NCBI GenBank assembly: GCA_946220865.1
Contig: CAMJYM010000013.1
Coordinates: 1-40,212, forward strand
Direction: 5' to 3'
Source of the DNA: an uncultured Clostridia bacterium
GTDB lineage: Bacteria; Bacillota; Clostridia; Saccharofermentanales; DTU023
DNA length: 40,212 nucleotides
Part shown: piece by piece, positions 23,469-31,747 of the stretch
Layout of the letters: every line of letters begins with the position of its first letter
Position numbering within the stretch: the stretch's first letter is position 1
Position numbers and translations under genes: made by a program
The notes under the pieces: generated by a model
Databases searched by the model: none
What the model was told of the DNA's origin: nothing
What the model saw: the letters and a program-made list of their open reading frames with translations, nothing else

Positions 23469-24236
23469 TTAAGCGCGGCTCAGGCGCTCCGGCTGAGACA
23501 GCGCACAATAGTTCGCCTGGACATCTTCCCAGTGCCCTTCAGCGCCCTGGCCAAAGGCTTTGAGCGCCAGGCGCGCCACAGCGGCAGCATGCAGTGAGGT
23601 TGACGTTCCATCACTGATAATGAAAGGCCTTGCAGCCTCAGCTTCTGACGTGAGAACTTCCTTAGCCGCAGCGAGCATCGCTGCTGAACCGTCGCCGACA
23701 AGAGTGATGGGCTGCAGAGGAGACGTTTCGAGGCAAGCCTGAGAACGTTCCCGGGCAGGGGACTTTTCCTGTGACTGTGACAGGCAATCATGAATGTCGG
23801 CAATAAGGTTTTCGGCCTGGCGGTTTTTTTCCGGAAGCAGGGACTTTCCCTGATGATACAAAGTCGAATAGACCCGGCCTCCACGAGCGTCGATGACCGG
23901 CAGAACATAAGCGTCCTGCATAAAGGCTAAAGGCTCGGCAAGGGCGGCCAGTGAGGAGATTCCCAGCAGAGGTTTTCTGAGTTCCCAGGCGAGGGTTTTC
24001 ATGCTTGCCAGACCGATGCGGATGCCTGTAAATGAGCCCGGACCTGTTGTGCAGGCGAGAAGATCAAGCTCCTGTAAACTGAGTCCGGAATCCTTTAGCA
24101 AGGTCATCACGGTCGGAAGCAAGGTTTCCGAATGGTTATAGCCCAGAAAACTCTGCCTTTCCCCAAGTATTTTCCCCTCCTCAGCGAGGGCGACGGAAAG
24201 GGCTTTTGAAGAAGTATCCACGGCTAAAACAAACAT
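23469..24236 (-). CDS. tsaB: tRNA threonylcarbamoyladenosine biosynthesis protein TsaB
   Basis: Scaffold partner of TsaD in t6A37 tRNA modification. It is an ASKHA-fold protein with MFVLAVDTSSKALSVAL at the start, YNHSETLLPTVMTLL, and TTGPGSFTGIRIGLASMKTLAW, the TsaB signature. At 255 residues it is somewhat longer than the usual 230, with extra residues around 140-175. ATG at 24236 has AGGAG 7 bases upstream. It ends 8 bases from the repeat block. Neighbours tsaE and rimI belong to the same functional cluster; tsaD itself is not in the window. Confidence 0.95.
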   Translation of the reverse strand: MFVLAVDTSSKALSVALAEEGKILGERQSFLGYNHSETLLPTVMTLLKDSGLSLQELDLLACTTGPGSFTGIRIGLASMKTLAWELRKPLLGISSLAALAEPLAFMQDAYVLPVIDARGGRVYSTLYHQGKSLLPEKNRQAENLIADIHDCLSQSQEKSPARERSQACLETSPLQPITLVGDGSAAMLAAAKEVLTSEAEAARPFIISDGTSTSLHAAAVARLALKAFGQGAEGHWEDVQANYCALSQPERLSRA

Positions 24237-24311
24237 GAAAATCTCCTGATAATAATCGCTGGTTCAGTTTCACTTCACAATACGCAAAGGGCTTTATCTG
24301 CCAGCATCTCC

Positions 24312-24902
24312 TCATTCTTCCCTGCACGCATATGACACGAGGGTCTTTTCAATTTTGCATTTAAGCGCTGCAGGAATGGTTGGCGGAAAGTACAGATCTA
24401 TCCGGCGGCTCTGCGGGGGCAATGCGTCCATCCACTCCTCACTTACCTGCTCATTTTCAGCAGCCATCACCGTCGGACAAAGCTCAATCAGCAGAGCTGT
24501 CCGGGGCAGGGCTTCGGCGACACGTTCCGGCCATTCGACTGCCGCGACGCAGCCGGGGCTGGGGTAGTCAGAAAAGCCAAGCTCAAACCACTCATTGGCC
24601 GAGCTGAGACGATAGGCGTCAAAATGTTGCAGACCAGGATGCGAAGCGTCACGGGCAGGCGGATATTCATTCATCAGAGTAAAACTGGGACTTTGCACCG
24701 GCTCGTTGATGTTCAGGCCGCGGGCCAGACCAGCGACAAAACATGTCTTCCCTGCCCCCAACTCACCCGCAAGCAAAAGCAGCTCTCCGCCCTGAAGGCA
24801 AGTTCCAAGAAGATAAGCGATCTGAGCCGTTTCCTCCGGGCTGGAAGAAAAATAAGAGGCGCGGGAAACCGCGCCTCCATAAAAATGACTTGCAAATTCC
24901 AT
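24312..24902 (-). CDS. tsaE: tRNA threonylcarbamoyladenosine biosynthesis ATPase TsaE
   Basis: The ATPase of the t6A complex. The P-loop is AGELGAGKTCF (about 46-56). QSPSFTLMNEY, HFDAYRLSS and VAAVEWPERV are the other family motifs. At 196 residues it is longer than the usual 150, with an N-terminal lead of about 20 residues and a C-terminal tail. The ATG at 24902 lies 11 bases after the rpsI stop, with AAGGGA overlapping that stop, so it is coupled to ribosomal protein expression. Confidence 0.94.
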   Translation of the reverse strand: MEFASHFYGGAVSRASYFSSSPEETAQIAYLLGTCLQGGELLLLAGELGAGKTCFVAGLARGLNINEPVQSPSFTLMNEYPPARDASHPGLQHFDAYRLSSANEWFELGFSDYPSPGCVAAVEWPERVAEALPRTALLIELCPTVMAAENEQVSEEWMDALPPQSRRIDLYFPPTIPAALKCKIEKTLVSYACREE

Positions 24903-24913
24903 CGCCGGTTCCC

Positions 24914-25315
24914 TTAACGTTTGGAGAACTGACTTGCTTTTCTGGCCTTTTTGAGACCGTATTTCTTTCTTTCTTTGACGCGGGAATCGCGGGTCAGGAA
25001 GCCGGCCTTTTTGAGCACCGTTTTGTTCTTTTCGGGATCAGCTTCAACGAGAGCGCGGGTAATGCCGTGACGAATCGCACCGGCCTGACCTGTAATCCCA
25101 CCACCCTGGACATTGACAATAATATCGTAGGCAGCCTCAGTCCCCGTTGCATTGAGGGGCTGGCGAACAATATATTTCAGGGTTTCCATCTCGAAGTAAG
25201 TATCGATATCTTTGTCGTTGATCGTGATCTTACCCTGTCCGGGATAAAGACGCACGCGGGCAATCGCTTCCTTGCGACGACCAGTGCCATAGAAAAATTG
25301 ATCCGATTTTGCCAT
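24914..25315 (-). CDS. rpsI: 30S ribosomal protein S9
   Basis: A 133-residue S9 with YGTGRRKEAIARVRLYPGQGKITIN near the N-terminus, VQGGGITGQAGAIRHGITRAL in the middle, and the basic C-terminus ending in KASQFSKR, which reaches the P-site tRNA. ATG at 25315 follows rplM by 19 bases. The length is normal. Confidence 0.98.
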   Translation of the reverse strand: MAKSDQFFYGTGRRKEAIARVRLYPGQGKITINDKDIDTYFEMETLKYIVRQPLNATGTEAAYDIIVNVQGGGITGQAGAIRHGITRALVEADPEKNKTVLKKAGFLTRDSRVKERKKYGLKKARKASQFSKR

Positions 25316-25334
25316 CTTAGGACTCCTTTATCGA

Positions 25335-25763
25335 TTAAAGCTCATATTTTTCGGGCTTCTGAGCTTCGTGATGATGTTCGCTTCCGGCATAGACCTTAAG
25401 CTTTTTGCCCATCTTGCGGCCGAGGCTGTTATGGGGAAGCATGCCTTTGATTGCATATTCCAGAATGCGCTCAGGATGCTTCTGCAGCATCGTGGCATAA
25501 GGGATTTCTTTCAGACCGCCCATATATCCGGAATGATGACGGTAAATCTTCTTTTCCGCTTTTTTGCCCGTCACCTGGATTTTTTCTGCGTTGATGATGA
25601 TGACATAATCACCGCAATCCGCAAACGGGGTGTACTCAGGCTTTTTCTTGCCACGCAGAATCGCAGCGACTTCGGAGGCAAGGCGTCCAAGGGTCTGCCC
25701 CTCGGCATCTACCAGCCACCATTTGCGCTCGATTGTCTCGGCTTTCGCCATAAAAGTGCTCAT
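25335..25763 (-). CDS. rplM: 50S ribosomal protein L13
   Basis: A 142-residue L13 with RKWWLVDAEGQTLGRLASEVAAILRGK, GDYVIIINAEKIQVTGKKAEKK, YRHHSGYMGGLKE and KGMLPHNSLGRKMGKKLKVYAG. The frame is open to 25793, but GGAGG 7 bases before ATG 25763 sets the start. It heads the rplM-rpsI-tsaE-tsaB-rimI operon, under a strong promoter and structured leader. Confidence 0.98.
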   Translation of the reverse strand: MSTFMAKAETIERKWWLVDAEGQTLGRLASEVAAILRGKKKPEYTPFADCGDYVIIINAEKIQVTGKKAEKKIYRHHSGYMGGLKEIPYATMLQKHPERILEYAIKGMLPHNSLGRKMGKKLKVYAGSEHHHEAQKPEKYEL

Positions 25764-25884
25764 CAGATACCTCCAAGCTTCGTTGCCGGTCATTCCTGCG
25801 GAACTTTCACCGCTGCCGGCCTATCACTCTTCCCGGCTACTGCCTGGACGAATAACATAAATAAACGCCCGAAGGCGCTTTAAC
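25764..25884 (-). promoter_or_regulatory. Structured rplM leader, candidate L13 autoregulatory RNA
   Basis: The transcript from the promoter at 25885-25913 carries an early hairpin AAAGCGCC-TTCG-GGCGTTT (about 25863-25882). A second stem follows, GCCGG/CCGGC (25784-25788 with 25816-25820), enclosing GCGG/CCGC. Ribosomal protein leaders of the L13 class occupy this position in other Firmicutes. The fold here was read by eye and was not matched to the known consensus. Confidence 0.5.
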
Positions 25885-25913
25885 AAAATAAGGCTTTCGC
25901 GCCCGTCTGTCAA
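25885..25913 (-). promoter_or_regulatory. rplM operon promoter
   Basis: A perfect TTGACA (25908-25913) and TATTTT (25885-25890) are separated by 17 bases on the minus strand. Good fit to a strong housekeeping promoter. Confidence 0.8.
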
Positions 25914-26038
25914 GCAAAATTTAAAATACGCGATTCAATCGTCGTTTTTTGCGTTTTTTCTTCAAAATACTCGTTTTTACGCTTGAACAGATTTACGGCA
26001 CAAGATCCTCGTTTCTCTCCCTGCCGACTTTGTATCGG

Positions 26039-26063
26039 GCAGAGCTGCAGCTCTGCTGTTTTT
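26039..26063 (+). terminator. Hairpin with T-run facing the plus strand, downstream of the dacA-like gene
   Basis: GCAGAGCTGCAGCTCTGC (26039-26056) is a perfect 18-bp palindrome followed on the plus strand by TGTTTTT. On the minus strand it lies 27 bases after the carboxypeptidase stop, but no T-run follows there. It may still end that operon. The remaining 120 bases up to the rplM promoter are AT-rich and I see no gene in them. Confidence 0.5.
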
Positions 26064-26083
26064 CCAAGTTCTTCTCTGAGCGC

Positions 26084-27631
26084 TTACTCTCTCAGATCAA
26101 ACTTATTCCAGGAGCGACGCCGCCTGCGGCGGCTGATTGAAAAGTAAAGGCTCAGCATGAAATAGAGCAAAAGAAGCGAGAAAAGCAAAATCAGGATAAT
26201 CAGGACCCAGCGCTTGACTGAGATGGTCGTCGGGTCACTTTCTTCTGCAGGCAGAGCGATTGGCGGCGGTGGCGCAAGTGAAGCGGAAGGTTCGGCAGTT
26301 ACCACTGGCTCCGTCGCTACAGGGGCCACCTTTTGCGGATCAGGGAATGTCGGCCAGCCGTAAGTCAGCTTATCTTTTTCCCGCTCATCCTCGATTCGCG
26401 GCGCACCCAGTTTTTTGGCCCCTTCCTCGAGAAGGACCCGCGACATGATGACCGGGCCGATAAAAGAGTTCTCAGCAGAACCGAGGTAGTAGCCATTAAA
26501 CATAATGGCGACGAGATGGCTGCCGTTGCTGGCCGTGGCCGAACTGGCGAGACAGCTGCCTGCAATATCCGTCATTCCAGGTTTGACGCCATTAAAAGAA
26601 AGAATGTACGGGGATTGCAAACCTGAATCGCCAAAGGTCACCAGGTAATTGCCGTTGATAATATAAGACCAGCCCGGAGCAGGATGCAGATTGGTTGGGG
26701 GAAGGCTGTAGGTTTTGCATTTGACAATCTCCTGGAAAACTCTGTTCTGCATGGCATGACGGATGATTTTTAGAAGGTCTGTGGCGGTCGTATAGTGTTC
26801 GTACGCTCCAAAGCCGCAGGGATCGACAAAATGCGTGTGTTCACAGCCAAGCTCCTGAGCTTTGGCATTGGCCAGGTCCATAAAGCCTTCTATACTCCCG
26901 CCGTAGGTTTCAGCAAGGGCATTGGCGACTTCATTGGCCGAACGCAGCATCATGGCATAGAGGCAGCTGATGGTCGGCGCGATCTCGCCAGGAAGAAAGC
27001 CAGCTGTCGAAGATTCTGCTGCCGGCATCTGGCAAGCACGTTCACTGAAATAGACGGGCTTCAGAGGATCAAAATCCGGATGCTCCAGCACCGTGAGGCA
27101 GGTGAGGATTTTCGTCATGCTCGCAGGATAAGCTTCCTGATCAGGATTCAGCGAGTAAAGGATTTCTCCGGTATCTGCATCCGCCACAAGATAAGATGAG
27201 GCTCCGATGTCGGCAAGGCTGGGCCAGGAATTTTCCGGTCTCGGCACATCCGCCAGAGCTTTCTCAAGGTCCGGCTTATTTGGCTCGATACTCGTCTCAG
27301 TGTCTTTATTCTCCTCTCCTGCCGTACCCGGATCAGAGCTTTCCAGGGCTGAACCCTGAGTTTTGTCCGACTCAGTCAGCCCTGCAGCCTGACTGTCTTC
27401 CAACTCAGTCGGGTCTGCCGGCTGAGGACTCCCCAGCTCTGGAGATACGTTCTCTGCTTGAACGACACAGTTCGTAGCCAGCAGCGAAAAAAAAGAAGAG
27501 ACGAGCAGAAGACTCAGCAAAAAGCTGAGCAAAATCCTCTGCTGCTTGATTGAAAAGCGCGAAAAAAAGGCAGGGAAATTCTTCCCTGCCTTTTCCTCGC
27601 GAAATCTCAGGACTCCGCGGAAAAACATCAT
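26084..27631 (-). CDS. Serine-type D-Ala-D-Ala carboxypeptidase (PBP5/DacA family), membrane-anchored
   Basis: Trims the terminal D-Ala of peptidoglycan stem peptides outside the membrane. From the ATG at 27631 (overlapping the secDF stop as ATGATG) it has 515 residues. A basic N-region and a membrane segment or signal lie at about 31-52. An acidic Pro/Glu/Ser-rich spacer covers 58-125. The catalytic domain has SMTK (171-174) and SAN (231-233). The third motif, normally KTG, reads KPG (350-352) in NGVKPGMTDIAGSC. The C-terminal PBP5 stalk domain seems missing; instead there is a Pro-rich linker, a membrane segment (about 473-500) and a poly-Arg tail. Transcribed after secDF. Confidence 0.9.
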   Translation of the reverse strand: MMFFRGVLRFREEKAGKNFPAFFSRFSIKQQRILLSFLLSLLLVSSFFSLLATNCVVQAENVSPELGSPQPADPTELEDSQAAGLTESDKTQGSALESSDPGTAGEENKDTETSIEPNKPDLEKALADVPRPENSWPSLADIGASSYLVADADTGEILYSLNPDQEAYPASMTKILTCLTVLEHPDFDPLKPVYFSERACQMPAAESSTAGFLPGEIAPTISCLYAMMLRSANEVANALAETYGGSIEGFMDLANAKAQELGCEHTHFVDPCGFGAYEHYTTATDLLKIIRHAMQNRVFQEIVKCKTYSLPPTNLHPAPGWSYIINGNYLVTFGDSGLQSPYILSFNGVKPGMTDIAGSCLASSATASNGSHLVAIMFNGYYLGSAENSFIGPVIMSRVLLEEGAKKLGAPRIEDEREKDKLTYGWPTFPDPQKVAPVATEPVVTAEPSASLAPPPPIALPAEESDPTTISVKRWVLIILILLFSLLLLYFMLSLYFSISRRRRRRSWNKFDLRE

Positions 27632-29871
27632 GATTCGAAACCACTCTTGCCGTGTCTGGTTTTCCACCAGGACCAAAGCGGTCCAGAGACACAGACGGAG
27701 GAATAAGTACCGGCAACTGTGCCAACGAGGATAGGAATAGCAAACTCGCGAATGCTTTCAAGGTCATAAATCAAGGCGAAAACGAGGGCAATGAATACGG
27801 CGACAAAAATGCAAAGCGAGGTGTAGATTGAACGGGACAGGGAGTGAGAGATCGCCTTATCGACAACTTTCTCAAAAGACTGCTCATCGCGGTATTTCGG
27901 CAAGTACTCACGAATGCGGTCATAAATAACAATGGTGTTGTTGATGGAGAAACCGAGAATCGTGAGAATGACGGCGATCAGGGTTTCATTGATCTCCGAA
28001 CCGAAGATAATGAAGAAGAATGCCGCGAGCAAAATATCGTGGAAAAGCGCTATCAAGGCACAGACACCCGCCGACGGTCCGGACATCTTGCGGAAGGAGA
28101 ACCAGACGTAAGCGATAATCAGGAAGGAGGCGATAACGAGGGCAAGAAGGCCATTGCGCAGCATTTCACGCCCGATACTGGGGTTGACCGCCTGCGAAGA
28201 AGACAGTTTGAAATTGGCATTCGGCCAGGCTTTGCGCAAAGTTTCCGTCATGCTGCTGAGCTCCTCAGGAGTGAGGGACTGCTGGCCTGCAACACTGACC
28301 ACGAGGCGCGTACTTTCGTCAGAAATGCCCTTGCTGAGCTGCGTTTGAATGGACATATCCAGGGCATCACGCAGGGTTCTTTCCACTTCTTCTGCGGAGA
28401 TCTCGCCATCATAGTCATAAGCGACAAGGCTGCCACCCTTGAACTGAATGGAAAGATGGATGCCAGACATGAGCGAAGCAATCAGGGAAAGCACCAGTGC
28501 TACGACAGCAATGGTAAAAAGAATCTTACGTTTGGAATTGAAAGCAAAAACTTTCTGACCCTTGTAATTTTTCGAGTAGCCATAGAGTTCCGGCTTACGG
28601 AATGCCTCAAAGCGTGACAGCGAGGAAATCATCCTGCGGGTCATCCAAACCCCGGTAATCCCGTTGAGAATAACGCCGGCAAGCAGCGAGTAACCGAATG
28701 AAAGCACGGTGCCCGAGCCAAAGATCATGAGCACAACACCCGCGATCGCTACGGTCACATTGCCGTCCATGACTGAAGAGAAGGCACGTGTAAAACCGTT
28801 ATAGAGGAAGGTGTCCAGAGAAGCTCCGGTGTTGGCTTCTTCACGGATGCGCTCCGCCATAATAATGTTAGCGTCAACGCCCATGCCAATAGAGAGGATA
28901 ATGCCGGCGATGCCCTGCAAAGTCAGGGTCTGCTGGGGAATGGAAATGGCCAGCAAAATCCCGATGACCTGGGCGGAAAGCGAAATACAGCCGACAAAGC
29001 CGGGCAGACGATAGCGCAGAAGCATGAAAATGCAGATGACAATAAAGGCAATGAGGCCGGCCTGACTCATGACGTGCAGAGAATTCTGGCCGAGTGAAGG
29101 GCTGATCGTCGAAGAAGAAGTCGCCTTCATGGCAAAAGGCAGAGAACCGCCGTTGATCTTAGCAGCCAGGTCAAACGCCTCTTCACGGGTAAATTTACCA
29201 TTGATGGTTCCCGTTCCATTGGCGATGACATCCTGGACAACCGGGTTGGAAATCTGTTCTTCATCAAGATAGATGCCAAGGGGCTGTTTCAGATATTTCT
29301 TCGTCGCTTCGGCAAAGAGTTTTTTGCCCTCTTCATCAAATTCGAGCTGTACGATGGGCATGTTAGTGCGGGTGTCGATCGCGACGCCGGCGTTCTTGAC
29401 GTTTTTACCGTCGACCAGAACCTTGCCATCGGGGCTTCTGAAAGTGAGCAAAGCCATCTCACCCAGTTCTTTTAAGGCTTTATCCGGGTTAAAATCCGTT
29501 TCATCCGAACGCCAGGGGAAACGCACGGTGATGCGCGACGAGGTAGGGCTGGTGATGACTTCACGGTCGAGGATCTGTAACTGGTCCAGACGGAAATTGA
29601 GCACTTTAGCCGCGGCTTCCATTTCGCGGGCATCCGCTTTGCGGTCCAGGTTTTCAGGCTCAAAAATGGCCTCAACACCGCCACGGATATCAATGCCATA
29701 GCGAATCTGCGGCGCCCCTTTAAGCACCATAAAATTACCCTCCGCATCGCGGAAGGGCGTGGTCCAGCCGAAGGCCGCAAGCAGCCCCAGCACAATGACC
29801 AGCGTCATAATTACAAATGCAGTCCAGGGCGAACCCTTGATTTTAGACTGGGCAAAAGAACGTTTAGCCAT
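27628..29871 (-). CDS. secDF: Protein translocase subunit SecDF (fused)
   Basis: Proton-driven accessory to SecYEG that helps pull proteins across the membrane. The 747-residue fusion has SecD first (about 1-430): GIDIRGGVEAIFEPE, a large extracytoplasmic domain, and SIGMGVDANIIMAERIREE in the membrane part. SecF follows (about 440-747): IQFKGGSLVAYDYDGE, and GFSINNTIVIYDRIREYL. Twelve membrane segments are expected. ATG at 29871 has GAGGGGG about 5 bases upstream. Fused SecDF is common in Firmicutes. It overlaps the carboxypeptidase start. Confidence 0.96.
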   Translation of the reverse strand: MAKRSFAQSKIKGSPWTAFVIMTLVIVLGLLAAFGWTTPFRDAEGNFMVLKGAPQIRYGIDIRGGVEAIFEPENLDRKADAREMEAAAKVLNFRLDQLQILDREVITSPTSSRITVRFPWRSDETDFNPDKALKELGEMALLTFRSPDGKVLVDGKNVKNAGVAIDTRTNMPIVQLEFDEEGKKLFAEATKKYLKQPLGIYLDEEQISNPVVQDVIANGTGTINGKFTREEAFDLAAKINGGSLPFAMKATSSSTISPSLGQNSLHVMSQAGLIAFIVICIFMLLRYRLPGFVGCISLSAQVIGILLAISIPQQTLTLQGIAGIILSIGMGVDANIIMAERIREEANTGASLDTFLYNGFTRAFSSVMDGNVTVAIAGVVLMIFGSGTVLSFGYSLLAGVILNGITGVWMTRRMISSLSRFEAFRKPELYGYSKNYKGQKVFAFNSKRKILFTIAVVALVLSLIASLMSGIHLSIQFKGGSLVAYDYDGEISAEEVERTLRDALDMSIQTQLSKGISDESTRLVVSVAGQQSLTPEELSSMTETLRKAWPNANFKLSSSQAVNPSIGREMLRNGLLALVIASFLIIAYVWFSFRKMSGPSAGVCALIALFHDILLAAFFFIIFGSEINETLIAVILTILGFSINNTIVIYDRIREYLPKYRDEQSFEKVVDKAISHSLSRSIYTSLCIFVAVFIALVFALIYDLESIREFAIPILVGTVAGTYSSVCVSGPLWSWWKTRHGKSGFES

Positions 29872-29905
29872 AAAATCCCCCTCAGAGTTTTAAACAATCG
29901 TGAGC

Positions 29906-29914
29906 ATTATAGCA
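29906..29914 (-). promoter_or_regulatory. secDF promoter, extended -10
   Basis: TGCTATAAT on the minus strand is a perfect extended -10 element, 35 bases before the secDF start. No clear -35 hexamer is seen at 17 bases. Confidence 0.55.
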
Positions 29915-29945
29915 CAGGCACATTCCACTTAGGCGAAGCATTTGA

Positions 29946-29951
29946 TATACT
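29946..29951 (+). promoter_or_regulatory. Possible prfC -10 box
   Basis: TATACT preceded by TTTGA is the best -10 candidate on the plus strand, about 155 bases before prfC. The -35 region is poor, so confidence is low. Confidence 0.3.
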
Positions 29952-30106
29952 TTTGTGCGAAAAAAAGAAATGTTCATGCCCCATCATGACGGCTGTCTTA
30001 ACAGAAGCATAAGCTGAGTCTGTTCTGAAAATGGCCTGCCAGCGCTGGATTGGGGCTGTTATTTTCTGAAAACGAGCACGCCCACGCTGAATTGAGGCTA
30101 TCTTAT

Positions 30107-31738
30107 ATGGACAAAAATAAAGAAAAAATCGCTGCCGAAGTGGCACGTCGTCGCAGTTTTGCGATCATCTCCCACCCTGACGCCGGTAAAACGACCATGA
30201 CGGAAAAGCTCCTTCTCTACGGAGGAGCCATTCACCTGGCCGGCACGGTTAAAGGGCGCAAAGCAGACCGCCATGCAACCTCCGACTGGATGGAAATCGA
30301 AAAGCAGCGTGGCATCTCTGTTTCCTCCTCCGTCCTGCAATTCGAATACGAGAATATGTGTATCAACATTCTCGACACCCCCGGCCATCAGGATTTTTCA
30401 GAAGACACTTACCGTACTCTCTGCGCGGCCGATTCGGCCGTTATGATGATCGACGGAGCACGTGGCGTTCAGGAACAGACCATCAAGCTCTTTAAAGTTT
30501 GCCGTCTGCGCCATATTCCCATTTTTACCTTTATCAACAAAATGGATCGGGCCGCGAAAAACCCTTTTGATCTCATGGACGAGCTGGAAAAAGTGCTCGG
30601 GATTTTTGCCGTACCCTACAATTGGCCGATCGGTACCGACGGAGATTTTCAGGGAGTGTACAATCGTCGGCTGAAGCAGGTAGAACTTTTTCATGAGCGT
30701 GGAGACCACGGCGCTTCAAAAATTGAAGCAGCGGTCTTTAAATTGGACGACCCCGCCCTGAAAACTGTTCTCAACTCCTATTACCTGGAGAAGCTCACGG
30801 CCGACCTTGAGCTTCTCGATCTTGCCGGGGATGAGCCTGATCCTCAGAAAATCCTCTCCGGTGAGCAAACCCCGCTTTTTTTCGGCTCAGCGCTGTCCAA
30901 CTTCGGCGTAGAATTTTTCCTCAGAGAATTTATCCGCATGGCCCCCGCTCCGGGAGCCCGAATTTCGGCACAAGGCCCGATAGACCCTGTTGACACTCCT
31001 TTCTCGGCTTTTGTGTTCAAGATTCAGGCCAACATGAACCCTGATCACCACGATCGCATTGCCTTTATCCGGATCAACTCCGGCCGCTTTGAAAAAGATA
31101 TGGAAGTGCTGCACAACCGCAGTGGGCGCAAAGTCAAGCTCGCTCAGCTGACACAGTTCATGGCCAACGACCGGGAAATTGTGGAAGAGGCTTACGCAGG
31201 AGATATCCTCGGCCTTTTTGACCCGGGCCTGTATCATCTCGGCGATTCTCTTTCTGCCGGAAAACGCATTGATTTTGAACCTATCCCCGTCTTCCCGCCT
31301 GAGCATTTTGCCAGGGTTTCTGCCAGGATCTCCATGAAGCGCAAACAGTTTCAGAAAGGGATAGAACAACTGGCCGAAGAGGGGGCGATTCAAGTTTATC
31401 AGGAGCCTTCTATCGGCACAGAAACCTACATCATTGGGGTGGTCGGCGAGCTGCAATTTGACGTCCTGGAATTTCGTTTGAAAAACGAATATAAAGTCGA
31501 TCTGCACATCCAGCATCTGCCCTCCCGCCTCGCCCGCTGGGTTACGTGTGAAGATCCGGCCAAAATGCCTCAGCCGGGAGAACTGAAAATCGGCAGCAGC
31601 GCTCTGGAAGTCCTGGATAAAGATGACCGCCTGGTCCTGCTTTTTGAAAGCGAATGGGCCTCTTCCTGGGTTGAAGAACGCAATCCCGGTATCAAACTTC
31701 TCTCGATTCAGGATCTTGAGGAAGCTGCCCAGCCCTGA
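30107..31738 (+). CDS. prfC: Peptide chain release factor 3
   Basis: GTPase that removes RF1/RF2 from the ribosome after peptide release. G1 is SHPDAGKTT, switch II is LDTPGHQDFSEDTYR, and G4 is FINKMDR. RGISVSSSVLQFEY and the C-terminal domain III text GVVGELQFDVLEFRLKNEYKVD identify RF3 among translational GTPases. The frame is open from 30050, but the family start and GAGG about 11 bases upstream favour ATG 30107, giving 543 residues. It converges with the threonine-synthase-like gene; only 9 bases separate the stops and no terminator is visible. Confidence 0.96.
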   Translation: MDKNKEKIAAEVARRRSFAIISHPDAGKTTMTEKLLLYGGAIHLAGTVKGRKADRHATSDWMEIEKQRGISVSSSVLQFEYENMCINILDTPGHQDFSEDTYRTLCAADSAVMMIDGARGVQEQTIKLFKVCRLRHIPIFTFINKMDRAAKNPFDLMDELEKVLGIFAVPYNWPIGTDGDFQGVYNRRLKQVELFHERGDHGASKIEAAVFKLDDPALKTVLNSYYLEKLTADLELLDLAGDEPDPQKILSGEQTPLFFGSALSNFGVEFFLREFIRMAPAPGARISAQGPIDPVDTPFSAFVFKIQANMNPDHHDRIAFIRINSGRFEKDMEVLHNRSGRKVKLAQLTQFMANDREIVEEAYAGDILGLFDPGLYHLGDSLSAGKRIDFEPIPVFPPEHFARVSARISMKRKQFQKGIEQLAEEGAIQVYQEPSIGTETYIIGVVGELQFDVLEFRLKNEYKVDLHIQHLPSRLARWVTCEDPAKMPQPGELKIGSSALEVLDKDDRLVLLFESEWASSWVEERNPGIKLLSIQDLEEAAQP

Positions 31739-31747
31739 GTTCAGCTC

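Noticed and set aside
23128..23472. A 114-codon plus-strand frame through repeat block A.
   Set aside because: It spans structured GC-rich repeats, and the frame is not preserved in locus B. Such translations are a known source of spurious proteins.
26101..26150. Poly-Arg C-terminus of the carboxypeptidase taken as a frameshift artefact.
   Set aside because: A basic tail after a membrane helix is normal for type I anchored carboxypeptidases, and the frame is continuous from the catalytic domain.
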